From: Lachnospiraceae bacterium
GTDB lineage: Bacteria > Bacillota > Clostridia > Lachnospirales > Lachnospiraceae
NCBI GenBank assembly: GCA_015057505.1
Contig: SVEG01000005.1
Coordinates: 1 to 64,000, forward strand
DNA length: 64,000 bases
Direction of reading: 5' to 3'
Made by a program: the position numbers and the translations under genes. Below, piece by piece: positions 44,413-54,367 of the stretch (within the stretch, counting starts at the first letter, position 1; every line of letters starts with the position of its first letter). Below the pieces are notes generated by a model, which searched no databases, had not been told where the DNA came from, and worked only from the letters and a program-made list of their open reading frames with translations.

Positions 44413-46465
44413 TCTTGTACACCGCCTCTCTAAATATTGACTGAACAAAATCGATTACCTGTGATCCGAGCACGTATATGATAAATGCCAGAAGAAGCGC
44501 AATCAAAATTGTAAATATCGTCAAACCTATAATCTTTACAGTTTCTTTAATCGTATAATTATTAATTTCACGAATTGAAATAAACACAAGTAATGCTATC
44601 CACGCCCACATAAACAACGTTGGAAATGTAACAAAAAAGCTCTCGTTATAGGTTATAACATGTGATATTGCGAAAATGAAAGGCATAAACACCAGATACG
44701 GCGCAAAGCTGTAAATAAGCGAGCAATAAATATGCTTAAACTTTCCTTCACCTTCATTAATAGTACACATAAGGTAGTTACAACCTGTTACAAGTAAAAG
44801 TGCGATAATTATCAGACCCATATCTGAGAATATATCAAAATCTCCTTCTCTTACATCCTTAAACAGGAAACCGCAGAAATACTTGTTAATTATGTAAAAC
44901 GCTATACCGATAACAAGAAGAACGTTGGCACTGAGTACCGATACCTTCTTCTCTCTCTTAATTCCGTAACAACCGTCTATCGGATGTCTCATAAAGAAGA
45001 ACATATATCTCATTTCTTTGATAAGTTTCAAATTACCGAATTTCTCAAGAAGTTCTTTGGGAAGTTCAAGAATTCCGTACTTCTCATCAAAAAATTCAAG
45101 GAGCTTTTTCAAAATCCACAAAGCAACTATAACAAGAATGACCGTAACTAAATTATCCTTAAGCCACTCATTTCTGATTTCCCAAAAAGCATCTGAGTAT
45201 GTATCCCAATCCTTAGCAAGCTTGGCATACTTGATAGCTTCCTCATAATTCTCTTCCTGAACAAGCGCCTTACCCATCGCCATGTTGGCGTAATCAAAGA
45301 GATTATTCATCTCAAGAACTTCTGTAAGAGGTGCTTTACTTTCCGTGTAACGTCCCTTTGAGAAAAGGTATAACGCTTCATGAAGAAGCTGTGTAAACTC
45401 TGTCGGTTCAAAAACCTGAATTCTGGCATCATCTGAATCAAGAACGTAAATCTTGTCATCCATGCCTATCTGAATGGCCTCTACCTTAGAAGAAAGACCG
45501 ATTCTGTTCTGATCATTGTCAAGTCCGCCGAATACAAAGAGAAGCTCACCATCATTGTTATATTCGTAAATATAACCCTGAGTAGATGCAACAAAAACAT
45601 TATCATGATTTCCTACCGCAGTTGCCGCGGGAACCGGTTCATACGCATCTGCCTCTATCATATTAGTACCGGCAATGTTAAGTCTCTTAAGAGTATCATA
45701 TTGTTCACCACGTGTTACCGTGTAGATAAGTCCTTTATCGTCAATTGCCATATTATCGGGTGTTGACGGGATATTGCCCTGTGACTTTGCTCTCTGCGCA
45801 TCTGTCTGGATTGCTCTCCAGATGATTCTCCAAAGTGAAGCGCTTGTATTATTGGTACCGAAGTAACCAAGGAATGTTCCTCCGTCTACTGGGCTTATCT
45901 GCACAATACCGTTGGTATTGGATTCGCAGATTACATACATCGTACCCGAATCATTTACTACTACTTTCTTGGGCAGGAAATCAAGCGTCTCACCATACAA
46001 CGGATGATTGGGTTTGCCGTATGCATTAATAAATTCGCCATCCGCATTGAACACCTGAATACTTCTTGCATCTCTGTCGGCAACATAACATGTATGATCC
46101 GATGTTACATAAATACCGAAGGGATTAACAAGTGTATCCTGTCCGAAAATCTTTATAAGATTACCTTCCATATCGGAAACTACAACTCTCTTGTTACCGC
46201 TGTCAAGGATATACATATATCCGTCTTTGGTAATTGTAAAATCAGTAGGTCCCACCAAAGCTTCCTCACCAATCTTGGTGATTGTTGCATACGGAAGATA
46301 TGCTGTCTGTGTTTCCGTTACACTGCCGTATCCATCCACGGTATAAGTACGATACGGAGAATCTGCCTGTACCTCCGTCTGCTTGGCCGTACTGAGAAAC
46401 ATTACTGCCGCAAGGAGGAACGCCGATAATGATATAAAAAGTTTTTTGGAAGTCTTTTTCATCAA
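44402..46465 (-). CDS. NHL-propeller and Yip1-like membrane protein
   Basis: The 687-residue protein has a signal peptide, then an NHL-type beta-propeller outside (about 45-350) with repeats such as GPTDFTITKDGYMYILDSGN and NPFGIYVTSDHTCYVADRD. A TPR-like helical segment (LYLFSKGRYTESKAPL; ALVQEENYEEAIKYAKLAK) and one helix near 450 follow. The C-terminal polytopic Yip1-type domain (about 510-680) contains FFMRHPIDGCYGIK. The family occurs in Firmicutes with sugar transporters and has no assigned activity. It could dock the outer binding proteins to the permeases. It lies 17 bases behind the first permease pair. Confidence 0.8.
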   Translation of the reverse strand: MMKKTSKKLFISLSAFLLAAVMFLSTAKQTEVQADSPYRTYTVDGYGSVTETQTAYLPYATITKIGEEALVGPTDFTITKDGYMYILDSGNKRVVVSDMEGNLIKIFGQDTLVNPFGIYVTSDHTCYVADRDARSIQVFNADGEFINAYGKPNHPLYGETLDFLPKKVVVNDSGTMYVICESNTNGIVQISPVDGGTFLGYFGTNNTSASLWRIIWRAIQTDAQRAKSQGNIPSTPDNMAIDDKGLIYTVTRGEQYDTLKRLNIAGTNMIEADAYEPVPAATAVGNHDNVFVASTQGYIYEYNNDGELLFVFGGLDNDQNRIGLSSKVEAIQIGMDDKIYVLDSDDARIQVFEPTEFTQLLHEALYLFSKGRYTESKAPLTEVLEMNNLFDYANMAMGKALVQEENYEEAIKYAKLAKDWDTYSDAFWEIRNEWLKDNLVTVILVIVALWILKKLLEFFDEKYGILELPKELLEKFGNLKLIKEMRYMFFFMRHPIDGCYGIKREKKVSVLSANVLLVIGIAFYIINKYFCGFLFKDVREGDFDIFSDMGLIIIALLLVTGCNYLMCTINEGEGKFKHIYCSLIYSFAPYLVFMPFIFAISHVITYNESFFVTFPTLFMWAWIALLVFISIREINNYTIKETVKIIGLTIFTILIALLLAFIIYVLGSQVIDFVQSIFREAVYKIGN

Positions 46466-46482
46466 ATCTTCACCCTCTCATT

Positions 46483-47358
46483 CTACTTAATACCGGAATG
46501 CGCCATTGTGTTCATAACCTTATTCTGCAAGAAACAGAACAATATAAGGTTAGGAAGGAACATAATAAGCGATGCCGCCGCCGCAACACCCTGACCTGCA
46601 ACAGTGTTCGTCGTCGTTGTACTTGCAAGTGTATTCATATAGAATACTAAAGACTTAAGTCCATCATCATTTACATAGTAATTAGATGCTTCAAGATTAC
46701 CCCATACCTGCTGGAATACCAGGATTGCTGCCGTTGCAATAGCCGGCTTAATCATAGGTATGATAATCTTGCGATAAATCTGCATCTCCTTCGCACCATC
46801 CATATAAGCCGCTTCAATAAGCGAATCGGGAACCTGATCCACGAACTGCTTAACAAGGAAAAGCGCTACAGGAAGAGGAATAAGCGGAAGTATCTGTGCC
46901 CAGTATGTATTGGTAAGACCAAGTACATTAACCACGAGATATCTGGGAATCATAACCGCTACAGGCACGAACATAAGTGCAAGCTGGTTAATGTTCATCG
47001 CCAGTACTCTTCCTTTGAATTTTAATTTAGAAAGCGCATATGCAGCCGCCGTTGAAATAATAAGCGATGAAAATACTACAGATACCGTAATAAGTATACT
47101 GTTAAATACGTATTTTGAAAGCGGAATACCTGCTGTCTGCGAATTTTTAAACAACATTCGGAAATTGTCAAAAGTCGGGTTGGTTGTTATAAACTTAGGC
47201 GGGAATGCGAACAACTCTTCCATAGGCTTAAAAGCGTGGAATATTATGTACACAATCGGAAGTCCCGTAAGTAAAACCATAGGAAGCACCATAAGTATAA
47301 TCTTAATCTGACTTTTTTCGAATTTCTTAGGATTAATTTTATGTCCTTTATAAGCCAT
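46483..47358 (-). CDS. CUT1 sugar ABC permease (MalG-like), first set
   Basis: The 291-residue permease has six helices and the EAA motif EAAYMDGAKEMQIYRKIIIP. It lies 12 bases behind its MalF-like partner. With the giant solute-binding protein it forms the first of two import systems in the locus. No ATPase gene is present nearby; CUT1 systems in Firmicutes commonly share MsmX-type ATPases. Confidence 0.93.
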   Translation of the reverse strand: MAYKGHKINPKKFEKSQIKIILMVLPMVLLTGLPIVYIIFHAFKPMEELFAFPPKFITTNPTFDNFRMLFKNSQTAGIPLSKYVFNSILITVSVVFSSLIISTAAAYALSKLKFKGRVLAMNINQLALMFVPVAVMIPRYLVVNVLGLTNTYWAQILPLIPLPVALFLVKQFVDQVPDSLIEAAYMDGAKEMQIYRKIIIPMIKPAIATAAILVFQQVWGNLEASNYYVNDDGLKSLVFYMNTLASTTTTNTVAGQGVAAAASLIMFLPNLILFCFLQNKVMNTMAHSGIK

Positions 47359-47370
47359 ATCTTATGCCTC

Positions 47371-48276
47371 CTAATCCTCTTTAAACATTCTTCTCGAAAT
47401 TACTGAGAATACCTGTACTATCAATAACAACGCAAGCGAAACTGCTGCCGCGTAACCCATCTCATAACGGATAAATCCGTAATCCTCAATGTGGTTAACT
47501 ATGAGCTGTGCCGCATAATTCGGTGTCGGGTTACCTGCGAGCATCGAAGCAATCTGTCCGTTCTGGAATGCATTTACAATCTGCATAACCGCTGCAAAAA
47601 GCATCTGCGGCTTCATGCTGGGAATTGTAACGTAAATCATCTCCTGAAAACGATTTTTAACACCATCAATTGCTGCTGCTTCATACAGGGATTCGTCTGT
47701 ATTAAGAATACCTGCAAGAATTGCAAGGAAACCTACACCCATGCTGCTCCAAAGACCAATAATAATTACAATGGGCAACAAGTATGTTGAGTTAACAAGC
47801 CAGATAATCGGCTCATTAATAACACCTATATCCATTAACCAGCTGTTAATATAACCTGTCTGATCACCTGTAAACATGATTTTCCAAAGCACCGCCATCG
47901 CAATACCTGCTGTCATACTTGGTGAATACAGAATAAGTGCAAATACCGTACGCGGTACCTTCGGCAGGTTGGCAAGCGCCCATGCAAGTAAGAATGCAAG
48001 CACATAACCGCCAACACCGACTATAAGTGCATATGTTACCGTATTCGGCAAAACATGTTGCATAAAAATCTCATCACCGGTAATCAGGTTAATATAGTTT
48101 AAGAATCCTACAAATTCAGGAAACTCAATCGTATTAAAGTTGGTAAATGAAAGAATAACCGCCAAACATACAGGCGTCAATATGAAGATTGTAAACAAAA
48201 GCGCATACGGGAGCAAAAACAAGTATCCGGACCTATTTGAGCGTTCCCTCTTGGCTATTTTGGTTATCTTTTTCAT
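47371..48276 (-). CDS. CUT1 sugar ABC permease (MalF-like), first set
   Basis: The 301-residue permease begins with a basic N-terminus ([17 protein letters not shown]), has six helices and the EAA loop [21 protein letters not shown]. It is compact compared with E. coli MalF and lacks the large periplasmic loop, as is usual in Firmicutes. It follows the large solute-binding protein by 47 bases. Confidence 0.93.
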   Translation of the reverse strand: MKKITKIAKRERSNRSGYLFLLPYALLFTIFILTPVCLAVILSFTNFNTIEFPEFVGFLNYINLITGDEIFMQHVLPNTVTYALIVGVGGYVLAFLLAWALANLPKVPRTVFALILYSPSMTAGIAMAVLWKIMFTGDQTGYINSWLMDIGVINEPIIWLVNSTYLLPIVIIIGLWSSMGVGFLAILAGILNTDESLYEAAAIDGVKNRFQEMIYVTIPSMKPQMLFAAVMQIVNAFQNGQIASMLAGNPTPNYAAQLIVNHIEDYGFIRYEMGYAAAVSLALLLIVQVFSVISRRMFKED

Positions 48277-48323
48277 CGCTACCTCTCATTCTGTGTACCG
48301 CTTATGCGATAACATTTTTTCTA

Positions 48324-51323
48324 TTACTGTTCTCCAAGAATCTCTCTTACAACATCAACCGAAGGAATTATGTATTCTTTCAAAACATTACCGTCACTGT
48401 CAATGTAGCCGAATTCTTCGAGTTTTCTCTCTGTTTCCCTGTTTACGGTCTTAACCATATCATCAATTCGGATTCTTAAAGTCTTACCATTAACAACTAT
48501 GTCGTTAAATGCATTACTGAGTTCACGTTCAAGCATGTAACTTCCGAGAAGTCTCGGTGCTTCAAGAATATTCTCAGCCTGCTCCATGATAATCTCTTTG
48601 TGAGCCGTAGGATACGGAAGATTGCCGAAAGCTTCAAGGTTGGCTGTAGGCCAGATATATTCATCACCGTACATAATCTGAAGCATCTGTCCGAATTCTG
48701 CCTGTACATCGGCACTAGACCACCACTCCATAAACTGCCATGCCTTCTGCTCTCTCTCGTCATTAGAAGAAAACATTACGGTACTCTCCGCACCACCTGA
48801 CATGTATCTGTAAACCTCTCCTGTCTCCTCATCCACAACACCCGGAATAAGTCCTATATTCCATGAGTTTGCAATCTCGGGAGCAGCATTAAGAATAAGG
48901 TTATATGAGTTAAAGTCTGCAAAACCAATCGGCAAATCACCGTTTCTGAAATGCTGATAGAAGTTCGGTACGTCTACCGGCAAATCGTATATCGTAAATA
49001 ATTCCGTAAGCTGTGTAATACCCTTAATGGATGCTTCACTGTTTATCTCCAAATCAAGTGCTGTCTCACCATAGAGACGTCCGCCGTTCTGGAAAATAAG
49101 CGGTGTCGTTCCGTGGAAGTTACGCATCGCAAGCATCGGAGCTGTCGGATAAAATACATTGAGACCTCTCATCTGCAAATCCGTCAACATTGCAATCAAA
49201 TCATCCATTGTATCCGGTGCTTCAAGTCCAAGCTTCTCTAATATATCGGAACGATAGAACATTACATAGAAGTTCATTGTCTCGGGAAGTGAATATAAAC
49301 CGTCTCCCACAACCGATGATACAAGAATACCTTCGCTGTATCTTCCGAATACTTCTTTATAATTATCAAACTTCGTCAAATCTACAAGTGCACCACGAAT
49401 CGCAAGTTCAAACGGAATCGCGTAGTTGATACCGGTTGCAATATCCGGGGTGTCACCCGACGCATTGGATAAGACAAGCTTGTTGGCATCCGTCATTAGT
49501 GACAGGTCTACTTCTATTCCCGTCTCCGCCGTAAACTGCTCGTCAATCATCTTCTGCATAATCTCAACATACTGTCTGGGTCTGTTTACCCATACCTGAA
49601 TATGTTCCTTGTTGGTATTACTTGATGAGTAAGATGTTCCGAAGAAAGAATTGAAAAATCTCTGAATCGAAAGCCATATACTCTGGAAGAAATTCAATTT
49701 TCCGGGTAACTTCGCATCTTCCTGATAGAAGTAAATGCGGTCAATAGACAGATTGTTGTCATTTATCAAATCAATAAAGTTGGCAATCTGTGTATTAATC
49801 GAGTTAACACTTGTTGAAAGCTCATCAACTCGGTAAATCAATTCATTAGGCTCATCACCTAAAGTTTTAAGCTGCTTTGCCGCAATTATAAGATAACCAA
49901 AAGCCGCCACATCTTCGGGACTTTCAACATCCACATACTGTGTTCCGATTTCGGCAAGCTCATAAAGGCTGTCAACCCATCCGTACAACCTGTCCTGTAC
50001 ATCCGGTATGTATCTGGTTAATTTTAAATCTCTGTATTTGTCTTTGTTGGTACCTGCAACCTTGGTTACTTCAAGTGAAAGGTCGTTGATACCGTTCATT
50101 ATCACGTCTACCTGTTCAAGAACATATCTTAAGTTATCTATACTTATTGTATATGAAACCGTGTGCTCACCTTCATCAAGGTATACGCTAAGCTTATTGC
50201 CCTCATCATCCTTAAGTGTAGTTGTCTTATACTTAGTTGTATAATCTGCATATACACTTTGAAATTCTGTATTGGGAATCTCACCGTCAATCCTTACATC
50301 CACAAAAACAGGAAAATCACTCTTGGTTGACTGTCTATAGTTCATTCCTATGTAATAATAGCCGGCCTTATCTACGTTAAACTTCCATGTGATTGTCTGT
50401 CCCGCTGTCTTAAAGGAGTCTCCATCAACAGTGTTAAGGACTGTTTCTTTTGCAGATATAGGCTTAAGTGCTGTATTATACTCACCGATTGCGTGAATCG
50501 AAGAATCATTTCTTAAATAGAAATCCTCACCCTGGATAGTAATGAGTTCTTCACCGGGAGCTGACTGTGAACCTGTATATGCTGCCACCTCTGTAGGTGC
50601 TTCAAGATAAATGTTACCAAGGAGGAAATTACCTTCGCTTACTTCTATCTCAAACTCATGCTTACCTGCCTTAAGTTCAACGCTGAAAGGCTCTGCATAT
50701 CTGTAACTGGTATCCGATAAAAACTTGTTCTCCCACTGAATAAGCTTGGTCGGCAATGAAACAATCTCATTACCGTAACGGTCAAGTGACGGCTCATCCG
50801 GCTGTGTCCATGTAGTTTCAAAAGTAAGATTTCTAAGTTCATAGAAAGGATATTCACCGTCAATCTTTAATGCAAATTCAATCGGAAGAATGGATTCATC
50901 ATAGGAAAGGTAATCGAACCCCACTTTGTAAAGTGCTGTTTTAGGAACCACAACAGTTAAATGAACCACATCTCCACTGCTTACATCTATAACACCATTA
51001 CCATATTCATAATTATCTTTTGCAAGATAAGATTTATCGCTACCTGCCAAAATCTTATCCATTTTAAGTTCAACACGCTCGCCACTATATTGTTTAGCGG
51101 TGTAGTTCTTACTTATAATAGAATAATTGGATGTCAGTCGTTCAATACTGAAAACATCTCCTGCTGCCGATGCACTTCCTGTAGTTGTAACCGTCGGTGC
51201 AGCCGATGAAGTATTTTCCTTTGCATAAGCGGGGCTTACAACACCATTTCCGAAAAACATCGAAAATGTCATGCTTGCCACCAGCACTTTTGATAATATT
51301 TTCTGATAGCTTTTCCGTGCCAT
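48324..51323 (-). CDS. Very large solute-binding protein with N-terminal carbohydrate-binding-like domains
   Basis: The protein (about 999 residues) has a signal peptide (VLVASMTFSMFFGNGVVSPAYA). Two beta-sandwich domains (about 40-230 and 240-400) contain CBM6/35-like features such as GEELITIQGEDFYLRND and WKFNVDKAGYYYIGMNYR. A helical linker (about 400-540) follows, then a family 1 solute-binding fold (about 550-960; QVWVNRPRQYVEIMQKMIDE, GVDEETGEVYRYMSGGAEST). It is about twice the size of ordinary binding proteins. There is no lipobox, so it may be released or held by partners. The start at 51323 has GGAGG; the longer frame overlaps the GH51 gene. Confidence 0.85.
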   Translation of the reverse strand: MARKSYQKILSKVLVASMTFSMFFGNGVVSPAYAKENTSSAAPTVTTTGSASAAGDVFSIERLTSNYSIISKNYTAKQYSGERVELKMDKILAGSDKSYLAKDNYEYGNGVIDVSSGDVVHLTVVVPKTALYKVGFDYLSYDESILPIEFALKIDGEYPFYELRNLTFETTWTQPDEPSLDRYGNEIVSLPTKLIQWENKFLSDTSYRYAEPFSVELKAGKHEFEIEVSEGNFLLGNIYLEAPTEVAAYTGSQSAPGEELITIQGEDFYLRNDSSIHAIGEYNTALKPISAKETVLNTVDGDSFKTAGQTITWKFNVDKAGYYYIGMNYRQSTKSDFPVFVDVRIDGEIPNTEFQSVYADYTTKYKTTTLKDDEGNKLSVYLDEGEHTVSYTISIDNLRYVLEQVDVIMNGINDLSLEVTKVAGTNKDKYRDLKLTRYIPDVQDRLYGWVDSLYELAEIGTQYVDVESPEDVAAFGYLIIAAKQLKTLGDEPNELIYRVDELSTSVNSINTQIANFIDLINDNNLSIDRIYFYQEDAKLPGKLNFFQSIWLSIQRFFNSFFGTSYSSSNTNKEHIQVWVNRPRQYVEIMQKMIDEQFTAETGIEVDLSLMTDANKLVLSNASGDTPDIATGINYAIPFELAIRGALVDLTKFDNYKEVFGRYSEGILVSSVVGDGLYSLPETMNFYVMFYRSDILEKLGLEAPDTMDDLIAMLTDLQMRGLNVFYPTAPMLAMRNFHGTTPLIFQNGGRLYGETALDLEINSEASIKGITQLTELFTIYDLPVDVPNFYQHFRNGDLPIGFADFNSYNLILNAAPEIANSWNIGLIPGVVDEETGEVYRYMSGGAESTVMFSSNDEREQKAWQFMEWWSSADVQAEFGQMLQIMYGDEYIWPTANLEAFGNLPYPTAHKEIIMEQAENILEAPRLLGSYMLERELSNAFNDIVVNGKTLRIRIDDMVKTVNRETERKLEEFGYIDSDGNVLKEYIIPSVDVVREILGEQ

Positions 51324-51337
51324 ACGGAACCTCCTTA

Positions 51338-52840
51338 TTAAACCGTAACCTCCAAGTGCAGAACGCTGCATGCCGGGATGGTAAATACGAGTTTATTATC
51401 CTTAATCTTACATCCGTCAAATGCTACTGTATGAACCTTGTCAGGCTCTTCAAATGTATTGTGGGCATTCATCTCTCCTGTAAGAATTGTACCCTTTACA
51501 TCTTTAATCTCTGTCTCTGCAAAAACACCTTCGATATCGTAATCTTTATCAAGTGAAAGATTGTTAAGTGTGATATGAATCTTACCGTCTTTACCAAGTG
51601 AAACTGACTCATTCAAGTTGGGAACCATGAACTTATCTTCAACACCAATCTTCTCTGTCTCGATATAACTGTCAAGAAGCTCTGCATCCTGATGATACTT
51701 ATACATATTGAAAACGTGATATGTAGGTGTAAGAATCATCTTCTCGCCTTCCGTAAGAATTACTGCCTGAAGTACGTTAACCATCTGTGCGATGTTTGCC
51801 ATCTTAACTCTGTCACAATGCTTATTAAAGATATTAAGATTGATACCGGCTACAAGTGCATCTCTCATTGTATTCTGCTGATAGAGGAATCCGGGGTTGG
51901 TTCCGGGTTCGCATGTAAACCATGTTCCCCATTCATCAATAATCATTCCGATCTTGTGATGCTTATCATATTTATCCATGATTGCACCGTGCTGGTTAAT
52001 CAATGTCTCTATGTACATGGTCTTGGATAATGTCTTATACCAAACCTTGTCATCAAAATCTGTTGCACTTCCCTTAATCTCCCATCCTTCCGGATGTGTG
52101 TAATAGTGAAGTGAAAGTCCGTCCATGAATCCGTGTAAAAATTCAGGTGCTCTGTGTGTTGTAGCCATTACGCCGTCTGTCCAGCCGTAATCATCTACGT
52201 TAGCACCGCACGCAATTTTGTAAATCGGATTCTTGTGATCGTAATTCCTTACATATGTCTGATACTGACGATACTGATTACCGTAATGCTCGGGTGTCAT
52301 GTTACCGCCGCAACCCCAGTTCTCATTACCTACACCGAAGTAATCAACCTTCCAGGGTTTCTCGTGTCCGTTCTTCTTACGAAGCTCAGCCATGGGTGAT
52401 ACACCGTCAAAAGTTAAATACTCAACCCACTCACTCATCTCACGGACTGTACCGCTTCCCATGTTACCGTTAATGTATGTCTTACATCCGAGCTGGTTGC
52501 AAAGCTCCATAAACTCATGTGTACCGAAGCTGTTGTCTTCTACAACGCCGCCCCAGTGAGTATTAATCATTCTCTTACGCGTCTCCTTCGGTCCGATACC
52601 ATCCATCCAATGATATTCATCAGCGAAGCATCCGCCCGGCCAGCGAAGCACCGGAATCTTCATCTCCTTAAGAGCATTAACCACGTCATTACGCATACCG
52701 TTTGTATTCGGAATAGGAGAATCCTCTCCAACATAAATACCTTCATAAATACATCTTCCGAGGTGTTCTGAAAAATGACCCTGTATTTCGGGGTTGATAT
52801 GACCTTTTTGATTTTTAGGGTTAATGTAAAGTTTAAACAT
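51338..52840 (-). CDS. GH51 alpha-L-arabinofuranosidase
   Basis: The 500-residue cytoplasmic enzyme removes terminal arabinofuranose from arabinan and arabinoxylan fragments. The acid/base is near E173 ([11 protein letters not shown]) and the nucleophile near E303 ([10 protein letters not shown]). The N-terminal strand [16 protein letters not shown] and [15 protein letters not shown] bind substrate. A C-terminal beta domain completes the family layout. There is no signal peptide. AGGAGG precedes the ATG. It is the first gene of the operon, divergent from the ArsR-type regulator. Confidence 0.96.
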   Translation of the reverse strand: MFKLYINPKNQKGHINPEIQGHFSEHLGRCIYEGIYVGEDSPIPNTNGMRNDVVNALKEMKIPVLRWPGGCFADEYHWMDGIGPKETRKRMINTHWGGVVEDNSFGTHEFMELCNQLGCKTYINGNMGSGTVREMSEWVEYLTFDGVSPMAELRKKNGHEKPWKVDYFGVGNENWGCGGNMTPEHYGNQYRQYQTYVRNYDHKNPIYKIACGANVDDYGWTDGVMATTHRAPEFLHGFMDGLSLHYYTHPEGWEIKGSATDFDDKVWYKTLSKTMYIETLINQHGAIMDKYDKHHKIGMIIDEWGTWFTCEPGTNPGFLYQQNTMRDALVAGINLNIFNKHCDRVKMANIAQMVNVLQAVILTEGEKMILTPTYHVFNMYKYHQDAELLDSYIETEKIGVEDKFMVPNLNESVSLGKDGKIHITLNNLSLDKDYDIEGVFAETEIKDVKGTILTGEMNAHNTFEEPDKVHTVAFDGCKIKDNKLVFTIPACSVLHLEVTV

Positions 52841-53336
52841 AACCTTTCCTCCTACTCTGAATTATTTTATTTTTTCTTGCATTATGTACAATTTAAACAA
52901 AAGATTGTCTTTGTTTCCGCTGCCAAAAATACATCTTGCACAACTGTTTTAGCAGATGATTAAACTAAAGTTAAGTAAAAACCTAATTTCTTGTGTTTTT
53001 TTACTCGTTTTTGGCTTTTGTTTAAGTTTCGACTTAACTATTACTATTTTGGCTTAATCTTACCTTTAACTTACCACTTCTTGTGCCTACCGTCAACAAG
53101 CATTTTGTCTTTTACATGCCAAATTTGAGCAGTGTTTTTTGTGCATATTGCACAATAAAAGCACCCCTTTTTTATGTTTTTGATTATTATTCAGTTTTTT
53201 TCTATTTTTATTCACTATTTTATTGTTGACTTAATTATTCTTTTGTGTTAATAATGAATTAGCGTTGTATTTTAGTACATATGACACATTTATTAACACC
53301 AATGTATTACGGCAGAATTCAAAGGGGGATTTTGTT
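52841..53336. promoter_or_regulatory. Divergent regulatory region of the arabinan locus
   Basis: This AT-rich gap of about 500 bases has no gene. On the plus strand TTGACT (53226) and TAATAA (53249) are spaced 17 bases and fit a promoter for the regulator. On the minus strand TTGACG (53091-53096) and extended TGGTAAGTT (-10 at 53068-53073) are spaced 17 bases ahead of GH51, implying a leader of about 220 bases. Several TTAAGT/ACTTAA half-sites are scattered through it. I see no cre site. Confidence 0.6.
53022..53037. promoter_or_regulatory. Candidate regulator operator
   Basis: TTAAGT-TTCG-ACTTAA is a perfect inverted repeat with a 4-base spacer just downstream of the candidate GH51 promoter. 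The half-site ACTTAA also overlaps the -35 of the regulator promoter, which would allow autoregulation. Confidence 0.5.
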
Positions 53337-54266
53337 ATGTTGTATCTCGAATCATTAAAAGATGCCGAAGATATTTTTAAGGCGCTTAGTACACCCATGC
53401 GTTTAAGAATTATGGAACTTATATATAAGCAGGAACTCAGCATGAACGATCTTGCAGAAGCTTTGGGGTTAACCAACAGTGCAATATCTCTTCATGTAAG
53501 TAAATTAGAGAGTGCAGGACTTGTTACGATACATACAACTTCCGGCAAACGAGGCATTATGAAAATTGTTAAGCCTGTATATTCCCGTATGCTCGTTGAT
53601 ATGGCGCCTCACTCCAAGCCACGTCACTGCTATCAGGACGATATCTCAGTGGGACACTTCACAGCTTGTGACATTCACCCCACATGCGGACTTGCGACCA
53701 TTGACCATATTATCGGCGAGCTTGATGATCCCAGAACATTTTCATTCCCCGACAGATTCCAAGCTGAGATTCTTTGGATTGCCTGGGGCAACATAACATA
53801 TAGTTTTCCTAACCGTTTAAGTGCAGGACAGACTTTGCAGGAATTACACATCTCGTTCGAGATATCTTCCGAATGTCCCGAGGTTAACGAGGATTATCCC
53901 AGCGATATTTATTTTTCCATCAACGGAATTTCTCTCGGTAAATGGATAAGTCCCGGCGATTACGGTGAGCGTAAGGGAATCATCTCTCCTTCCTGGTGGC
54001 CGGAATTGCTTAACCAGTACGGACTTCTTAAAACTTTAATCATCAAATCCGACGGAACATTTATTGATGGAACACATAAAATATCCAATGTTACCATCGA
54101 TGATTTACACATTGATTATAACAGCACGATTAATTTCACATTCTCCGTTCCCAAGGACACCACCAACTGCGGTGGCATGACCTTGTTCGGCGAGAAGTTC
54201 GGTGATTACAACCAGAGTATTCGTGTGAAGGCTTATTATAATAAGCCGGAGGATATGTATATGTAG
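53337..54266 (+). CDS. ArsR-type transcriptional regulator with novel C-terminal sensor domain
   Basis: The protein has about 310 residues. A winged helix of ArsR type occupies about 10-85 (FKALSTPMRLRIMELIYKQE; LAEALGLTNSAISLHVSKLE). The remaining 220 residues are beta-rich (ITYSFPNRLSAGQTLQELHI; IYFSINGISLGKWISPGDYG) and lack the metal ligands of metalloregulators. The sensor resembles a jelly roll and might bind sugar. The ATG at 53337 has AAAGGGGG upstream; an earlier start adds 24 residues. It is divergent from the GH51 operon, which it probably controls. Confidence 0.82.
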   Translation: MLYLESLKDAEDIFKALSTPMRLRIMELIYKQELSMNDLAEALGLTNSAISLHVSKLESAGLVTIHTTSGKRGIMKIVKPVYSRMLVDMAPHSKPRHCYQDDISVGHFTACDIHPTCGLATIDHIIGELDDPRTFSFPDRFQAEILWIAWGNITYSFPNRLSAGQTLQELHISFEISSECPEVNEDYPSDIYFSINGISLGKWISPGDYGERKGIISPSWWPELLNQYGLLKTLIIKSDGTFIDGTHKISNVTIDDLHIDYNSTINFTFSVPKDTTNCGGMTLFGEKFGDYNQSIRVKAYYNKPEDMYM

Positions 54267-54326
54267 GCGTAAAAGAATTTGCGAAGCAAATTTTGTCGGA
54301 AACATAGTGTCCCTAAAATCACAAAA

Positions 54327-54358
54327 CAAAACGGCAGGAAAATTCCTGCCGTTTTTTT
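54327..54358. terminator. Bidirectional intrinsic terminator
   Basis: AAAACGGCAGGAA and TTCCTGCCGTTTT form a near-perfect stem followed by TTTTTTT on the plus strand and a T-rich run on the minus strand. It ends the regulator gene and the BlaR1-like gene. Confidence 0.93.
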
Positions 54359-54367
54359 ACTCATTCT

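Noticed and set aside
53041-53055. TTACTATTTTGGCT in the arabinan regulatory region, shared with the right end of the 7.35-kb cassette
   Set aside because: The match ends abruptly at the cassette-specific ACGT, no inverted partner or direct repeat is nearby, and a 14-base AT-rich match is expected by chance in a window of this size.
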